Shown here: positions 31,073-41,874 of the stretch, piece after piece | Position numbering within the stretch: the first letter of the stretch is position 1 | Layout: every line of letters begins with the position of its first letter | Assembly: GCF_037479095.1 (NCBI RefSeq) | Contig: NZ_JBBGZW010000001.1 | Span: 3,162,001-3,226,000, forward strand | Direction: 5' to 3' | Origin: Pantoea nemavictus | GTDB lineage: Bacteria > Pseudomonadota > Gammaproteobacteria > Enterobacterales > Enterobacteriaceae | Length of the DNA: 64,000 nt | Translations under genes and position numbers: made by a program | Notes under the pieces: model-generated | The model's database searches: none | Seen by the model: the letters and a program-made list of their open reading frames with translations, nothing else | Told to the model about the DNA's origin: nothing

Positions 31073-31107
31073 AAAAAAGGGGAAAAATCTTTCCCCTTTT
31101 GTTTTTC
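31073..31107 (+). terminator. Terminator of clpPX
   Basis: AAAAGGGGAAA-N4-TTTCCCCTTTT hairpin followed by GTTTTT. Confidence 0.9.
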
Positions 31108-31121
31108 TCTCGCCAGTGACA

Positions 31122-31149
31122 TTGAATGTCGTACAAGCATCCCCATATA
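31122..31149 (+). promoter_or_regulatory. Sigma-32 heat-shock promoter of lon
   Basis: TTGAA-N14-CCCCATATA matches the sigma-32 consensus and, as I recall it, the known E. coli lon promoter including spacing. It lies about 85 bases before the lon start. Confidence 0.82.
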
Positions 31150-31232
31150 CTCAATATCCTGTGGGTTTAACTGCAAAACCTCTATTGCGCGGTACCCATC
31201 ACCTGGCGGACATTAAACTAAGAGAGAGCTCT

Positions 31233-33587
31233 ATGAATCCTGAGCGTTCTGAACGCATTGAAATCCCCGTGTTGCCGTTGCGCGACGTGGTGGTTTATCC
31301 GCACATGGTAATTCCGTTGTTTGTTGGCCGGGAAAAATCGATTCGGTGCCTCGAAGCCGCGATGGATCATGATAAAAAGATCATGCTGGTTGCACAGAAA
31401 GAGGCTTCAACGGATGAACCTGGCATTAACGATCTCTTCTCAGTAGGGACCGTCGCTTCTGTATTGCAGATGCTGAAACTTCCAGACGGCACGGTAAAAG
31501 TGCTGGTTGAAGGTTTACAGCGCGCACACATCACCACGTTGGCTGATAATGGCGACCATTTTGTTGCCCAGGCTGAATATCTGGTCTCGCCGGAAATTGA
31601 AGAGCGCGAACAGGAAGTGCTGGTGCGCACGGCCATCAATCAGTTTGAAGGCTATATCAAGCTGAATAAAAAAATCCCGCCTGAGGTATTAACTTCCCTC
31701 AACAGTATTGACGATGCGGCCCGATTGGCCGACACCGTAGCAGCGCATATGCCGCTGAAACTGGCTGATAAACAGTCGGTGCTGGAGATGTCCGACGTGA
31801 ATGAACGTCTGGAATATCTGATGGCGATGATGGAATCAGAAATCGATCTGCTGCAGGTTGAGAAGCGTATTCGCAACCGCGTTAAAAAGCAGATGGAGAA
31901 AAGCCAGCGTGAGTACTATCTGAATGAGCAAATGAAAGCCATTCAGAAAGAGCTGGGCGAAATGGATGACGCGCCCGATGAATACGAGGCGCTGAAACGT
32001 AAGATTGAAGCGGCTAAAATGCCGACCGAAGCGCGTGAAAAAGCTGAAGCTGAGTTACAAAAGCTGAAGATGATGTCGCCGATGTCAGCAGAAGCGACCG
32101 TGGTTCGTGGCTATATTGACTGGATGGTTCAGGTTCCATGGGTCGCGCGCAGCAAGGTGAAAAAAGACCTGCGTAAAGCGCAAGAGACGCTGGATATTGA
32201 CCATTATGGTCTGGAGCGTGTTAAAGACCGCATCCTTGAGTATCTTGCGGTGCAGAGTCGCGTCAGCAAAATCAAAGGACCGATTCTGTGTCTCGTTGGA
32301 CCGCCAGGCGTAGGTAAAACCTCGCTGGGCCAGTCGATTGCGAAGGCAACCGGACGCAAATATGTGCGTATGGCGCTGGGTGGCGTACGCGATGAAGCGG
32401 AAATTCGCGGACATCGTCGTACCTACATTGGTTCTATGCCCGGTAAGCTGATCCAAAAAATGGCGAAAGTTGGCGTGAAGAACCCGCTGTTCCTGTTGGA
32501 TGAGATCGACAAAATGTCGTCCGACATGCGCGGCGATCCGGCTTCAGCGCTGCTTGAGGTGCTGGATCCCGAGCAGAACATCGCGTTCAACGATCACTAT
32601 CTGGAAGTCGATTACGATCTTTCTGACGTGATGTTCGTGGCGACCTCCAACTCCATGAACATCCCAGCGCCGCTGCTTGACCGTATGGAAGTGATTCGTC
32701 TTTCGGGTTATACCGAAGATGAAAAGCTGAATATCGCTAAGCAACATTTGCTGCCGAAACAGATTGAACGTAACGCGCTGAAAGACAAAGAGATCACCGT
32801 CGACGACAGCGCCATTGTAGGTATCATTCGCTATTACACCCGTGAAGCGGGCGTGCGTAGTCTGGAGCGCGAACTCTCCAAGCTGTGCCGTAAAGCGGTG
32901 AAAACGCTGCTGATGGACAAATCGAAAAAACACATCGTGATCAACGGTGATAATCTCAAGGATTTCCTTGGCGTGCAGCGCTTTGATTATGGTCGTGCAG
33001 AGAGCGAAAGCCGTGTTGGTCAGGTGACCGGTCTGGCGTGGACGGAAGTGGGCGGCGATCTGCTGACCATCGAAACTGCCTGCGTACCTGGCAAAGGTAA
33101 GCTGACTTACACCGGTTCGCTGGGCGAAGTGATGCAGGAATCGATTCAGGCGGCGCTGACTGTAGTGCGTGCGCGTGCGGAGAAACTGGGCATCAATGCT
33201 GATTTCTACGAGAAACGTGACATTCACGTCCACGTGCCAGAAGGTGCGACGCCGAAAGATGGCCCAAGCGCCGGTATCGCCATGTGCACCGCGCTGGTCT
33301 CATGCTTAACCGGCAACCCGGTACGTTCTGACGTGGCGATGACGGGCGAAATCACCCTGCGTGGCTTGGTTCTGCCGATTGGCGGACTGAAAGAGAAGTT
33401 GCTCGCAGCGCATCGTGGTGGCATTAAAACGGTACTGATTCCCGATGAAAACAAGCGCGATCTGGAAGATATTCCACAGAACGTGATTGCCGATCTGGAG
33501 ATTCATCCGGTGAAGCGTATTGAAGAGGTGCTGAACCTGGCACTGGAAAATGCGCCTTATGGTATGCAGGTTGCGACCGCAAAATAG
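31233..33587 (+). CDS. lon: ATP-dependent protease Lon
   Basis: 784 residues, same as E. coli. The N-terminal substrate-recognition domain (1-300) is followed by an AAA+ module with Walker A GPPGVGKT (near 356) and Walker [11 protein letters not shown], then a C-terminal protease domain with the catalytic Ser in [13 protein letters not shown] and Lys further on (Ser679/Lys722 in E. coli). It degrades misfolded and short-lived regulators. The start at 31233 ([15 protein letters not shown]) is preceded by AGAGAGAG; the upstream in-frame extension is not conserved and contains the heat-shock promoter. Confidence 0.97.
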   Translation: MNPERSERIEIPVLPLRDVVVYPHMVIPLFVGREKSIRCLEAAMDHDKKIMLVAQKEASTDEPGINDLFSVGTVASVLQMLKLPDGTVKVLVEGLQRAHITTLADNGDHFVAQAEYLVSPEIEEREQEVLVRTAINQFEGYIKLNKKIPPEVLTSLNSIDDAARLADTVAAHMPLKLADKQSVLEMSDVNERLEYLMAMMESEIDLLQVEKRIRNRVKKQMEKSQREYYLNEQMKAIQKELGEMDDAPDEYEALKRKIEAAKMPTEAREKAEAELQKLKMMSPMSAEATVVRGYIDWMVQVPWVARSKVKKDLRKAQETLDIDHYGLERVKDRILEYLAVQSRVSKIKGPILCLVGPPGVGKTSLGQSIAKATGRKYVRMALGGVRDEAEIRGHRRTYIGSMPGKLIQKMAKVGVKNPLFLLDEIDKMSSDMRGDPASALLEVLDPEQNIAFNDHYLEVDYDLSDVMFVATSNSMNIPAPLLDRMEVIRLSGYTEDEKLNIAKQHLLPKQIERNALKDKEITVDDSAIVGIIRYYTREAGVRSLERELSKLCRKAVKTLLMDKSKKHIVINGDNLKDFLGVQRFDYGRAESESRVGQVTGLAWTEVGGDLLTIETACVPGKGKLTYTGSLGEVMQESIQAALTVVRARAEKLGINADFYEKRDIHVHVPEGATPKDGPSAGIAMCTALVSCLTGNPVRSDVAMTGEITLRGLVLPIGGLKEKLLAAHRGGIKTVLIPDENKRDLEDIPQNVIADLEIHPVKRIEEVLNLALENAPYGMQVATAK

Positions 33588-33616
33588 TGATTAGCGACAT
33601 AAACCGCTAAAAAGCG

Positions 33617-33655
33617 AAGCTGGCAGGCAAATTGTTGCTTGCCAGCTTTTTTTTG
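33617..33655 (+). terminator. Terminator of lon
   Basis: A 14-base hairpin (AAGCTGGCAGGCAA / TTGCTTGCCAGCTT) followed by eight T residues. Confidence 0.92.
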
Positions 33656-33800
33656 TGCCGCTAACTTAGTGGGCTGCTGGATCAACGATTAAGATGAATA
33701 CCGTTGTTTCGGCTCCACAGGCTTGATATAACTTGCTGCGCGTTCGCACCGGGCGGGAAGCGCGGGTGCGATGTGAATAATAAAAGAGGGGATGAAGAGA

Positions 33801-34073
33801 GTGAATAAGTCACAGTTGATCGACAAAATTGCTGCAGACGCTGACATTTCTAAAGCAGCAGCGGGACGTGTATTAGATGCATTCATGGAGTCCGTTACCG
33901 AAGCTCTGAAAGGCGGTGATGAAGTGGCACTGGTTGGTTTCGGTACTTTCTCTGTACGTGAGCGTGCAGCTCGTACAGGCCGTAACCCACAAACGGGTAA
34001 AGAACTCACCATCCCGGCTGGTAAAGTTCCGGGCTTCCGTGCAGGTAAAGCACTGAAAGATTCCGTCAATTAA
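33801..34073 (+). CDS. hupB: DNA-binding protein HU-beta
   Basis: 90 residues, the standard HU length, with [22 protein letters not shown] and the DNA-contacting arm [11 protein letters not shown]-beta forms dimers with HU-alpha and shapes the nucleoid. The start is the GTG at 33801, giving the conserved VNKSQLID; the ATG nine bases upstream would leave its ribosome-binding site directly against the start codon. It is followed by a strong terminator and then ppiD, as in E. coli. Confidence 0.95.
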   Translation: MNKSQLIDKIAADADISKAAAGRVLDAFMESVTEALKGGDEVALVGFGTFSVRERAARTGRNPQTGKELTIPAGKVPGFRAGKALKDSVN

Positions 34074-34148
34074 TGACCGCTGATCTATCCATTGAAGCAA
34101 TTTCTTCCATGGATTGAGGACGCAAAAGCCGTTCTCATGTAACATACG

Positions 34149-34177
34149 GGCACATCATTTTTGATGTGCCTTTTTTA
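34149..34177 (+). terminator. Terminator of hupB
   Basis: GGCACATCA-TTTT-TGATGTGCC hairpin followed by six T residues. Confidence 0.92.
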
Positions 34178-34310
34178 TTCTTGATGCGCGGCGATGGCCT
34201 TTGGTTGTTGTCTCCGCATGGTTGCCAACTGCCAGCCTGAACAGCAGTTGCACGATGATGACATCGTGTTAAAGCTTTACATTCACACTACAGCGGAGTG
34301 TTGTCATACC

Positions 34311-36179
34311 ATGATGGACAATTTACGCGCGGCGTCGAATCATGTCGTGCTCAAGATTATTCTGGGATTGATCATCCTGTCTTTTGTACTCACCGGGGTG
34401 GGCAACTACCTGATTGGCGGCGGCAGCGATTATGCCGCGAAAGTTAACGGCCATGAGATCAGCCGTGCTGAGCTGGAGCAGGGTTATAACAATGAGCGCA
34501 ATCGTCAGCAGCAGATGCTGGGCGATCAGTTCTCACAGCTAGCCAGCAACGAAGGCTATATGCAGCAGATGCGTCAGCAGGCGCTGTCACAGCTGATTGA
34601 TCAGGCACTGCTCGATCAATACATCAAAGATCTGCACATTGGCATCAGCGATGATCAGGTGAAACAGGCAATTTTCAATCAAAAAGCCTTCCAGACCAAC
34701 GGTAAGTTCGACAACGCCAAATACAGCGGCCTGATCACCAGCATGGGCTTCACCGCTGACCAGTATGCGGAAGCGCTGCGCAAGCAGCTGGCGACGCAGC
34801 AGCTGATTAACGCCATTGCCAATACCGATTTCATGCTGAAAGGCGAAACCAGCAAGCTGGTAGATCTGGTGTCACAGCAGCGTGAAGTGCGGCAGGCGGT
34901 GATTGATGTCAACGCGCTGGCGGCTAAACAGACCGTCAGTGACGATGAAATCAGTCAGTATTATCAGCAACATCAAAACAGCTTTATGGCGCCTGAGCAG
35001 TTCCGCGTGAGCTACATCAAAATGGATGCCGCTAGCATGACGGAAACGGCCAGCGAAGCAGATATTCAGAGCTGGTACGACCAACATAAAGCGGATTATT
35101 CACAGCCGCAGCGCAATCGCTATAGCGTGATTCAGACCAAAACTGAAGCCGATGCCAACTCCGTGGTTGATGCCCTGAAGAAAGGTGAAGATTTCGCTGC
35201 ACTGGCAAAAAGCAAATCAGTTGACCCAATCTCAGCGCGTAAAGGTGGTGATATGGGGTGGCTAGAGCCGAGCACTACGCCAGACGAGCTGAAAAATGCC
35301 AATCTGACGCAGAAAGGCCAGCTGTCGGGTGCTATTAAGTCTTCTGTTGGCTACCTCGTGGTGCGCCTGGACGATATTCAGCCGGAGCAGGTTAAACCGC
35401 TGGCCGAAGTGCATGACGCCGTTGCGGACAAAGTGAAGCAAGAGAAAGCGGTGGATGCCTTCTACAAAATTCAGCAGAAAGTGAGCGAAGCGGCCAGCAA
35501 TGATAATGAATCGCTGGCTGGCGCAGCACAGGCTTCGGGTCTGAAAGTGGTCGAAACCAATTGGATCACCCGCGATAACTTGCCAGATGAGCTGAATTTC
35601 GATGCGGTTAAGCAGGCGATCTTCAACGGTGGTTTAGTCGGGCAGAATGGTGCGCCGGGTAACAACTCCGACATCATTTCTGTGGATGGCGATCGCGCCT
35701 TCGTCTTGCGTATCAGCGAGCATAAACCGGAAGCGGTGAAGCCGCTGGATCAGGTTAAAGCGCAGATTGTGGATACCCTGAAGCATGATAAAGCGACGCA
35801 GCAGGCAAAAGCGCAGGCCGACAAATTGCTGGCCGATCTGAAAGCCGGTAAAGCAGATGCGCTGCAAGCTGCGGGCTTGACGCTCAGCGCCAGCAAATCA
35901 TTCGACCGCAATGCACAGGATCCGGTTGCGCAGTCAGCCTTCAATCTGCCACAACCTGCCGACAATAAGCCGTCGTGGGGCGTGAGCGAAGATATGCAGG
36001 GCAATGTGGTGCTGGTGGCGCTGGATAAAGTCAGCGCCGGCAACATGCCGCAGGCACAGACCGATGAGATGGTGAAAGGTGTGACGCAGAATAATGCGCA
36101 GATCGCCTTTGAAGCGCTGCTGGAAAACCTGCGTAAAGAGGCGAAAATTAAGTACGGCGCCGCTGCACAAAACCAGTAA
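34311..36179 (+). CDS. ppiD: Periplasmic folding chaperone PpiD
   Basis: 622 residues. One N-terminal transmembrane helix (about 14-36, VVLKIILGLIILSFVLTGVG) anchors a large periplasmic part: a SurA-like chaperone region, a parvulin-type domain (about 265-355, RYSVIQTKTEADAN... to GGDMGWLE... and KSSVGYLVVRLDDI) and a C-terminal helical region. It works at the exit of the SecYEG translocon on newly exported proteins. The start MMDNLRAAS is conserved; the longer in-frame extension upstream is not. Confidence 0.94.
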   Translation: MMDNLRAASNHVVLKIILGLIILSFVLTGVGNYLIGGGSDYAAKVNGHEISRAELEQGYNNERNRQQQMLGDQFSQLASNEGYMQQMRQQALSQLIDQALLDQYIKDLHIGISDDQVKQAIFNQKAFQTNGKFDNAKYSGLITSMGFTADQYAEALRKQLATQQLINAIANTDFMLKGETSKLVDLVSQQREVRQAVIDVNALAAKQTVSDDEISQYYQQHQNSFMAPEQFRVSYIKMDAASMTETASEADIQSWYDQHKADYSQPQRNRYSVIQTKTEADANSVVDALKKGEDFAALAKSKSVDPISARKGGDMGWLEPSTTPDELKNANLTQKGQLSGAIKSSVGYLVVRLDDIQPEQVKPLAEVHDAVADKVKQEKAVDAFYKIQQKVSEAASNDNESLAGAAQASGLKVVETNWITRDNLPDELNFDAVKQAIFNGGLVGQNGAPGNNSDIISVDGDRAFVLRISEHKPEAVKPLDQVKAQIVDTLKHDKATQQAKAQADKLLADLKAGKADALQAAGLTLSASKSFDRNAQDPVAQSAFNLPQPADNKPSWGVSEDMQGNVVLVALDKVSAGNMPQAQTDEMVKGVTQNNAQIAFEALLENLRKEAKIKYGAAAQNQ

Positions 36180-36212
36180 GCCTCACAAAAAAAGTTAAAT
36201 CACTGCAATACC

Positions 36213-36236
36213 GAAAGGCCGCTTATGCGGCCTTTT
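36213..36236 (+). terminator. Terminator of ppiD
   Basis: AAAGGCCGC-TTAT-GCGGCCTTT hairpin ending in a short T run. Confidence 0.85.
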
Positions 36237-36279
36237 CCATTTCTGGAATTGCCCTTTTGAGCGTTGATTTTAGCTGTGA

Positions 36280-36642
<363 letters not shown>

Positions 36643-36743
36643 GGCGACTCGCGACTTTGAAGGATTGAAAAAGCCCCTATTCAGGCTGTGCTATGCTCAA
36701 CAGGTCTTACCAGTTGTCATTCTCAGCCTGAACAGGAGCAACA

Positions 36744-37151
36744 ATGCAAACCACAATTAAAGTGCGCGGGTATCATCTGGATGTTTATCAGCACGTGAAT
36801 AACGCGCGCTATCTGGAGTTTCTTGAAGAGGCACGCTGGCAGTGGTTGGAGGATGTCGATGCCTTTCATTGGCTGATGGCGCAACAGCTGGCGTTTGTGG
36901 TGGTGAATATCAACATTAACTATCGTCGTCCGGCAGTGCTGGGCGACGTGCTGAATATTGAAAGTGAAGTATCTCAGCTAAGCGGTAAAAGTGGTGTGAT
37001 CACGCAGCGCGTATTATTGGCGAAAGATAATTCGGTGGTGGCTGACGCAGCGCTAACCTTTGTTTGTATCGATTTACGCACGCAAAAAGCGGTGCCGATG
37101 GAGGGGGAGTTGCGCGATCGTATGGCGGCGTTGATGCTTGAGAGTCATTAG
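36744..37151 (+). CDS. fadM: Long-chain acyl-CoA thioesterase FadM (YbaW)
   Basis: 135 residues, hotdog-fold thioesterase. The catalytic segment is YHLDVYQHVNNARYLEFLEEARW (Asp and the HxNN signature), near the N-terminus as in 4-hydroxybenzoyl-CoA-type enzymes. E. coli FadM hydrolyses unusual long-chain acyl-CoAs that arise in beta-oxidation. The start follows CAGGAGCAAC. It converges on queC, with a small GCTGGC/GCCAGC hairpin between the two genes. Confidence 0.92.
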   Translation: MQTTIKVRGYHLDVYQHVNNARYLEFLEEARWQWLEDVDAFHWLMAQQLAFVVVNININYRRPAVLGDVLNIESEVSQLSGKSGVITQRVLLAKDNSVVADAALTFVCIDLRTQKAVPMEGELRDRMAALMLESH

Positions 37152-37188
37152 CTGGCATCAATGACGCCAGCTTACAGCGCAATCTGAA

Positions 37189-37884
37189 TCAGCTGAGGCC
37201 GCTTTTCTGTTTCATCGCGGCCATCACGGCTGACGTGTTTTCCTGATACTCGGCTAAGCCGCGGGCACGTAAATGACAGGCTGCGCATTCGCCACATCCA
37301 TCGCCCTTAATGCCGTTATAGCAGGTGAGGGTTTCGGCGCGTACCAGCGGCAACTGCTGCCAGTAATCTGCCAGCGCCCAAGTCTCCGCTTTGTTCAGCC
37401 ACATTAGCGGCGTTTCAAAGCGAATATTGCGCGCCATCCCCAGACTGACGGCGTTATTCAGGGCTTTAACAAACTCATCGCGGCAATCCGGATAACCGGA
37501 GAAATCGGTCTCACATACGCCGGTGATCACTGCCTCAGCTTCAACCTGATAGGCATAAATTGAGGCCAGCGTCAGGAACAGAATATTGCGGCCCGGCACA
37601 AAGGTACTCGGTAAACCGCTGGCGTTAGGATCGTACGTCGGTACGGGAATATTATCGCGCGTCAGGCTGCTGACGGCTAACTCGTTGAGCAGCGTCACAT
37701 CCAGCACTTTGTGCGCGCGGGCGCCGAGCTTTTGTGACAGCTCAGCCGCAACCTCAATCTCTTCGCGGTGACGCTGGCCGTAATCAAAGGTGACGCAATG
37801 CACTTCATCATAATGTTGCAGCGCCTGAATTAAACAGGTGGTGGAGTCTTGTCCGCCACTAAATACCACAACGGCTCTTTTCAT
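37189..37884 (-). CDS. queC: 7-cyano-7-deazaguanine synthase QueC
   Basis: 231 residues. The N-terminal PP-loop SGGQDSTTC binds ATP, and a C-terminal zinc site is formed by the Cys residues in [16 protein letters not shown]. The enzyme turns 7-carboxy-7-deazaguanine into preQ0, the precursor of queuosine in tRNA. Length and order are as in E. coli. An ERIC repeat lies just upstream of its start, between it and ybaE. Confidence 0.96.
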   Translation of the reverse strand: MKRAVVVFSGGQDSTTCLIQALQHYDEVHCVTFDYGQRHREEIEVAAELSQKLGARAHKVLDVTLLNELAVSSLTRDNIPVPTYDPNASGLPSTFVPGRNILFLTLASIYAYQVEAEAVITGVCETDFSGYPDCRDEFVKALNNAVSLGMARNIRFETPLMWLNKAETWALADYWQQLPLVRAETLTCYNGIKGDGCGECAACHLRARGLAEYQENTSAVMAAMKQKSGLS

Positions 37885-37941
37885 TTTTTCTTCCCCAAAA
37901 ATCAGTGCGCCTATGGTACTGGCTCAGACGCGGGCTGAACA

Positions 37942-38090
37942 GTATACCCGTCATACTTCGAGTCCCTTCATGGCGCCTACTCTTGGGTAGGTGCGTTGGC
38001 TGCGCGTGTTCACCCCGGTCACTTACTTCTGTAAGCTCCTGGAATTCACCCACTTGCCGCCTTTCTGCAACTCGAATTTTTTAAGGTGTA
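37942..38090. repeat. ERIC repeat with an internal extension
   Basis: The core GTCACTTACTTCTGTAAGCT (38019-38038) followed by CCTGGAATTCAC matches the well-known central part of enterobacterial repetitive intergenic consensus elements. The outer arms are also recognisable (GTATAC...CATACTTCGAG on the left; CTGCAACTCGAATT...on the right). It is about 149 bases rather than the usual 126-127; the extra bases, roughly 37964-37987, contain CCTAC-N6-GTAGG, a small hairpin of their own. The right end supplies the last codons and stop of ybaE. Confidence 0.88.
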
Positions 38091-39775
38091 GCGCTGGCTG
38101 TGGTTGGCGGCGGAATCCAGGCGCGGGTGAAATCAAACCAGCCCAAACTGTTGAGTTGAATGCCCTCAACGCCAGGCGGAGCAAAAACCTGATAGCGATA
38201 GTTAAACAGTGGCAGAAGATGACCTGCGCGCATCAGATGCTGGAACAGTTGATGGGTTTGCTCGCCACGCAGCGTCGCGCTGGGTTGCTGGGCGATGGCG
38301 CTAAGCGGTTGTTGCAGCACGTCTTCGCGCAGCGGTTGCCATACCGCATCGTTCTCCAGCCAATTCACTAGCGTGAACAGCGGCGCATCGCCGATCAGCC
38401 GATCGCCCATCACGACATCAGCTTCACTGAGATCGATATCGTCGCGCCAACTTTTTACGTCGTGAAAAAAGCAGGTCAGGGTGCAGCCGTATTGCGCCAG
38501 TAGGGGGATCAGCGCTTGTGCCATGACATGCAACTCGACCGGTAAATGGTAATTCAGCGTCAGAGCTGGCGGCAGTGCAATGTTGTCGCACTCTGCAAAC
38601 GGTACGGGCCAGCCGGGGAGCAGTTCGTGACTTGGGGTGATCAAGCCTTCATCCAGCGGCAACTGCTGAATCACGCCGCTACGCTGAATCAGCGCAATCA
38701 GCGATTTGGCCTGGTCGGCACTGAAGTGCGAAGAGATACGCGGTGCGAGATAGCAAAATCCGAGGCTTATGCTGCGATCTACTGACCGCAGCGTATCCAG
38801 TTCATCAGGATCGCCAATCGCGATTTGCACCGGGTGGCTACAGCTGGTGCCGAGATCACGATCAAACAGCTGTGGCGTGATCCAGTATTCCATCCGCTGG
38901 ATCAGCGGGCGCTGCAAATGCCAGCGCGCATGGCTCTCCAGCCGCACCAGATCAGCGGTGAAGTGCGTCAGTTTCCATGCTCCGCTGCCAATATCAGCGA
39001 ATTCAGGATGAGGTAACAAACAGAACTGATGCGCCAGCCGCTGCGGCAGCCAGTAATCGCTTTCGCGCAGTTTAATATGCACCGCCAGCGGATGCGGGGC
39101 TTCAATTTGCTCAATTGCCGCCAGCAGGCGCGAACCGCGCGGCGATTGCATGATCTGTTGCAGCTGCTCGACCAGTTGCGCCGCTTGCACCGGCTCATCG
39201 TTATGCCAGCTGAGCTGCGGGCGCAGCCAGAAGTACCATTCACGGCCGCTGGCATCGTGCTGCCAATGGTGAGCGATATCGCCTTCAACATCATTATCGC
39301 GAAAGCGCGTTAGCCCGGAGAAAACCTGGCGCGCCAGATGTTGCTCGGCGCGCCCGGTCAGCTGCAGCGGACGCAGCGGTTCCATCGCGCGGTAATAGGG
39401 GATGCGCAAAACCGGCGACTGGTTTTGCCATTGGCCGCCCATCAGCGGCCGCAGCATTTTCACCAGTCGATCGGGATGCAGATCCAGCACTTGTAAGGCT
39501 TGTACCGCTTCACCGGCATCAAGTTGCCGTGTTAACAACTGCTGCCGCAGCTGCTCCGGCGACAGCAGAAAAGTCAGCTCGCCCTGTTTGCCGCGTCCGG
39601 ATTCAGCGCGCCAGCGTAGCCAACCCGCATCTTGCCATTGGCGTAGCAGCGTGCGCGCGTGGCGTTCACTGCAAAAACAGTGCTGTGCCATCACAGCGAC
39701 GCTAAGACGTTGTGTTTCACCGTGGCTGAGTTGCCACAGACGCTGAAATTGGTTGACCCGATGCAGTTCGCGCAT
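38081..39775 (-). CDS. ybaE: SgrR-family transcriptional regulator YbaE
   Basis: 564 residues. An N-terminal winged-helix DNA-binding domain (about 1-110, with FCSERHARTLLRQWQDAGWLRWRAESGRGK) is fused to a periplasmic-binding-protein-like ligand domain (about 135-560, PYYRAMEPLRPLQLTGRAEQHLARQVFSGLTRF). This is the SgrR layout, so it probably senses a small molecule in the cytoplasm. Targets are unknown. The start MRELHRVNQFQRLW matches the E. coli homologue; a 25-residue upstream extension does not. The final codons ACA-CCT-TAA lie inside the end of the ERIC element. Confidence 0.88.
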   Translation of the reverse strand: MRELHRVNQFQRLWQLSHGETQRLSVAVMAQHCFCSERHARTLLRQWQDAGWLRWRAESGRGKQGELTFLLSPEQLRQQLLTRQLDAGEAVQALQVLDLHPDRLVKMLRPLMGGQWQNQSPVLRIPYYRAMEPLRPLQLTGRAEQHLARQVFSGLTRFRDNDVEGDIAHHWQHDASGREWYFWLRPQLSWHNDEPVQAAQLVEQLQQIMQSPRGSRLLAAIEQIEAPHPLAVHIKLRESDYWLPQRLAHQFCLLPHPEFADIGSGAWKLTHFTADLVRLESHARWHLQRPLIQRMEYWITPQLFDRDLGTSCSHPVQIAIGDPDELDTLRSVDRSISLGFCYLAPRISSHFSADQAKSLIALIQRSGVIQQLPLDEGLITPSHELLPGWPVPFAECDNIALPPALTLNYHLPVELHVMAQALIPLLAQYGCTLTCFFHDVKSWRDDIDLSEADVVMGDRLIGDAPLFTLVNWLENDAVWQPLREDVLQQPLSAIAQQPSATLRGEQTHQLFQHLMRAGHLLPLFNYRYQVFAPPGVEGIQLNSLGWFDFTRAWIPPPTTASATP

Positions 39776-39868
39776 AGCTAAACCCGGAACAGTTTTTAAA
39801 AAGTATTCACTATTAGTTCCGTAATTACCAGGCGATAGTAGCCACCTCATTCAGACAGGAGAATTCGC

Positions 39869-40690
39869 ATGGCTCGTCTCGCGGCATTTGATATGGACGG
39901 TACGCTGCTGCTGCCCACCCATCGGTTAGGTAATGAGACGCTGGCAAGCCTGCAGGCGTTGCATCAGCGCGGGGTAACTCTGGCTTTTGCCACCGGCCGC
40001 CATCTGATGGATATGCAGCGAGTCCGCGAGCAAATCACCTTGCCAGCATGGCTGATCACCGGCAACGGCACGCGTATTCATGATCTGGAAGGCAACCAGC
40101 TTTACGGCTGTGATTTGAGCTCATCAGTGGCTGAAGAGGTGATTCACACCCATTGGCAAACGCCGGCGTCGATTCATATTTTCAATGATGAAGGCTGGTT
40201 TACTGATAAGCCCATGCTTGGTGCGCTGGAAGCTCATGCGATGAGCGGCTTCCATTACCAACTGCGTGACTTGCGCCAGATGTCGGCGCATGAAGTGACT
40301 AAGATCTGTTTTATTGCGCCGCATGAAATGTTGCAGGCGTTAAGAAGTGAACTGCAGGCCGCATTAGGCGAGCGGGCAAATATTTGTTTTTCCGCGTGGG
40401 ATTGCCTGGAGGTATTGCCGGTCGACTGCCATAAAGGCGCGGCGTTGGGACGTCTGTGTCAGCATCTTTCGCTGTCGCTCTCCGACTGCATGGCGTTTGG
40501 CGATGCGATGAACGATCGTGAAATGCTGGAGCGCGTGGGCAACGGATTTATTATGGGCAATGCAATGAATCAACTGAAAGCGTCATTGCCGCATTTACCG
40601 ATTATTGGTCATTGCGAGACACAGGCGGTGTCTCACTACTTAAATCACTGGATGACCACACCACACCTCGATTATTCCCCCGAATGCTGA
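39869..40690 (+). CDS. cof: HMP-PP phosphatase Cof (HAD superfamily)
   Basis: 273 residues, Cof-type HAD hydrolase. Motif I is [10 protein letters not shown] (nucleophile Asp), motif II FATGRH, motif III around the Lys of CHKGAALG, and motif [14 protein letters not shown]. coli Cof hydrolyses 4-amino-2-methyl-5-hydroxymethylpyrimidine pyrophosphate, and other phosphosugars, in vitro. The start follows ACAGGAGAATTCGC. It is divergent from ybaE and followed by a terminator that faces ccdA. Confidence 0.92.
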   Translation: MARLAAFDMDGTLLLPTHRLGNETLASLQALHQRGVTLAFATGRHLMDMQRVREQITLPAWLITGNGTRIHDLEGNQLYGCDLSSSVAEEVIHTHWQTPASIHIFNDEGWFTDKPMLGALEAHAMSGFHYQLRDLRQMSAHEVTKICFIAPHEMLQALRSELQAALGERANICFSAWDCLEVLPVDCHKGAALGRLCQHLSLSLSDCMAFGDAMNDREMLERVGNGFIMGNAMNQLKASLPHLPIIGHCETQAVSHYLNHWMTTPHLDYSPEC

Positions 40691-40701
40691 GGCTTACAGT
40701 G

Positions 40702-40727
40702 AACCGGACAGGACGTCCGGTTTTTTA
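40702..40727 (+). terminator. Terminator of cof
   Basis: ACCGGAC-AGGAC-GTCCGGT hairpin followed by a T run. Its far end overlaps the stop of the convergent ccdA. Confidence 0.88.
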
Positions 40728-41759
40728 TTGCAGCTCATGCACCCACGGCGTAATGTCGCCGATATTCTGCTTCACCCATTCTGCATTGTAATAGGTATCG
40801 GGATAGCGCTCGCCGCTATCGCATAGCAGCGTCACCAGTGAACCTTGCTCGCCATTTTCCCGCATACGTTTTGCTATCTGCAACATGCCCCAGAAGTTAG
40901 TGCCGGTTGAAGCGCCAGGACGACGTCCAAGGATCTGCTCCAACTGCAGCATCGCAGCGACGGTCGCCCCATCCGGCACCTTCATCATTTCGTCAATCAC
41001 GTCCGGTAAAAACGACGGTTCCACGCGTGGACGGCCAATGCCCTCAATCAAACTGCCGCGTTCGCTGCGCAGCGTAGTGTCGTGGCTGTGCCAGTAATCA
41101 AAGAACACAGAATGCTGCGGGTCGACCACCAGCAGGCGGGTATCGTGGCCCTGATAGCGGATGTAACGGCCTAATGTGGCTGAGGTCCCGCCGGTGCCGG
41201 CGCTCATGATGACGGTATGCGGTACCGGAAAAGGTTCATGCGACATCTGACGGAAAATGCTTTCGGCGATATTGTTGTTGCCGCGCCAGTCCGTCGCGCG
41301 CTCAGCGTAAGTGAACTGGTCCATAAAGTGGCCTTTTAATTCACGCGCTAAACGCTCGGATTCGCTATACAGCTGGCAGGGATCGGCGACGAAATGGCAC
41401 TCGCCGCCATAAAAACGAATCATCTCGATTTTACGTTTGGCGGTACTGGCGGGCATCACCGCGATAAATGGCAGGCCAAGCAGCTGCGCGAAATAAGCTT
41501 CCGATACGGCGGTGCTGCCAGAAGAGGCTTCAATGATCGGCGTATTTTCACCGATCCAGCCATTAACCAAACCGTAGAGAAACAGGGAGCGCGCCAGGCG
41601 ATGTTTCAGGCTGCCGCTAGGATGGGTACTTTCATCCTTTAGATAGCAGTGAATACCGGGGAAATCGTCCAGTTTGAAGCGGATGAGATGCGTATCCGCT
41701 GAACGCTGAAAATCGGCGTTAATTTCATTGATGGCGTGGCGAACCCAGAGCGTTTGCAT
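40725..41759 (-). CDS. ccdA: PLP-dependent cysteine desulfhydrase, CcdA type
   Basis: 344 residues, cysteine-synthase/beta-family fold. The PLP lysine is K52 in [10 protein letters not shown], the substrate loop is [12 protein letters not shown] and the phosphate-binding loop [13 protein letters not shown]. It is longer and distinct from CysK/CysM. In Pantoea ananatis a gene of this kind beside a DecR-like regulator is, from memory, the cysteine-inducible desulfhydrase ccdA, which breaks down toxic excess cysteine to pyruvate, sulfide and ammonia. It is divergent from decR/ccdR here too. Name given by context and family; E. coli lacks it at this place. Confidence 0.78.
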   Translation of the reverse strand: MQTLWVRHAINEINADFQRSADTHLIRFKLDDFPGIHCYLKDESTHPSGSLKHRLARSLFLYGLVNGWIGENTPIIEASSGSTAVSEAYFAQLLGLPFIAVMPASTAKRKIEMIRFYGGECHFVADPCQLYSESERLARELKGHFMDQFTYAERATDWRGNNNIAESIFRQMSHEPFPVPHTVIMSAGTGGTSATLGRYIRYQGHDTRLLVVDPQHSVFFDYWHSHDTTLRSERGSLIEGIGRPRVEPSFLPDVIDEMMKVPDGATVAAMLQLEQILGRRPGASTGTNFWGMLQIAKRMRENGEQGSLVTLLCDSGERYPDTYYNAEWVKQNIGDITPWVHELQ

Positions 41760-41831
41760 GTTGCTTTTCCGTGATCATTATTGCGCACATTGTAAGGCAC
41801 TGGCAGGAAAAAGAGGTTGCTTTAATCGGGA

Positions 41832-41862
41832 TATAATGGTGCGCTTAGAGAAAATTTTTCTC
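41832..41862 (+). promoter_or_regulatory. decR/ccdR promoter -10 and palindromic operator
   Basis: A perfect -10 TATAAT (41832-41837; no clear -35) is followed by GAGAAAA-T-TTTTCTC (41848-41862), a perfect 15-base palindrome ending 12 bases before the decR start codon. AT-rich centres flanked by G/C are typical for Lrp/AsnC-family sites, so this is a likely autoregulatory site and a control site for divergent ccdA. Confidence 0.6.
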
Positions 41863-41874
41863 CGGGAGTGGCAA

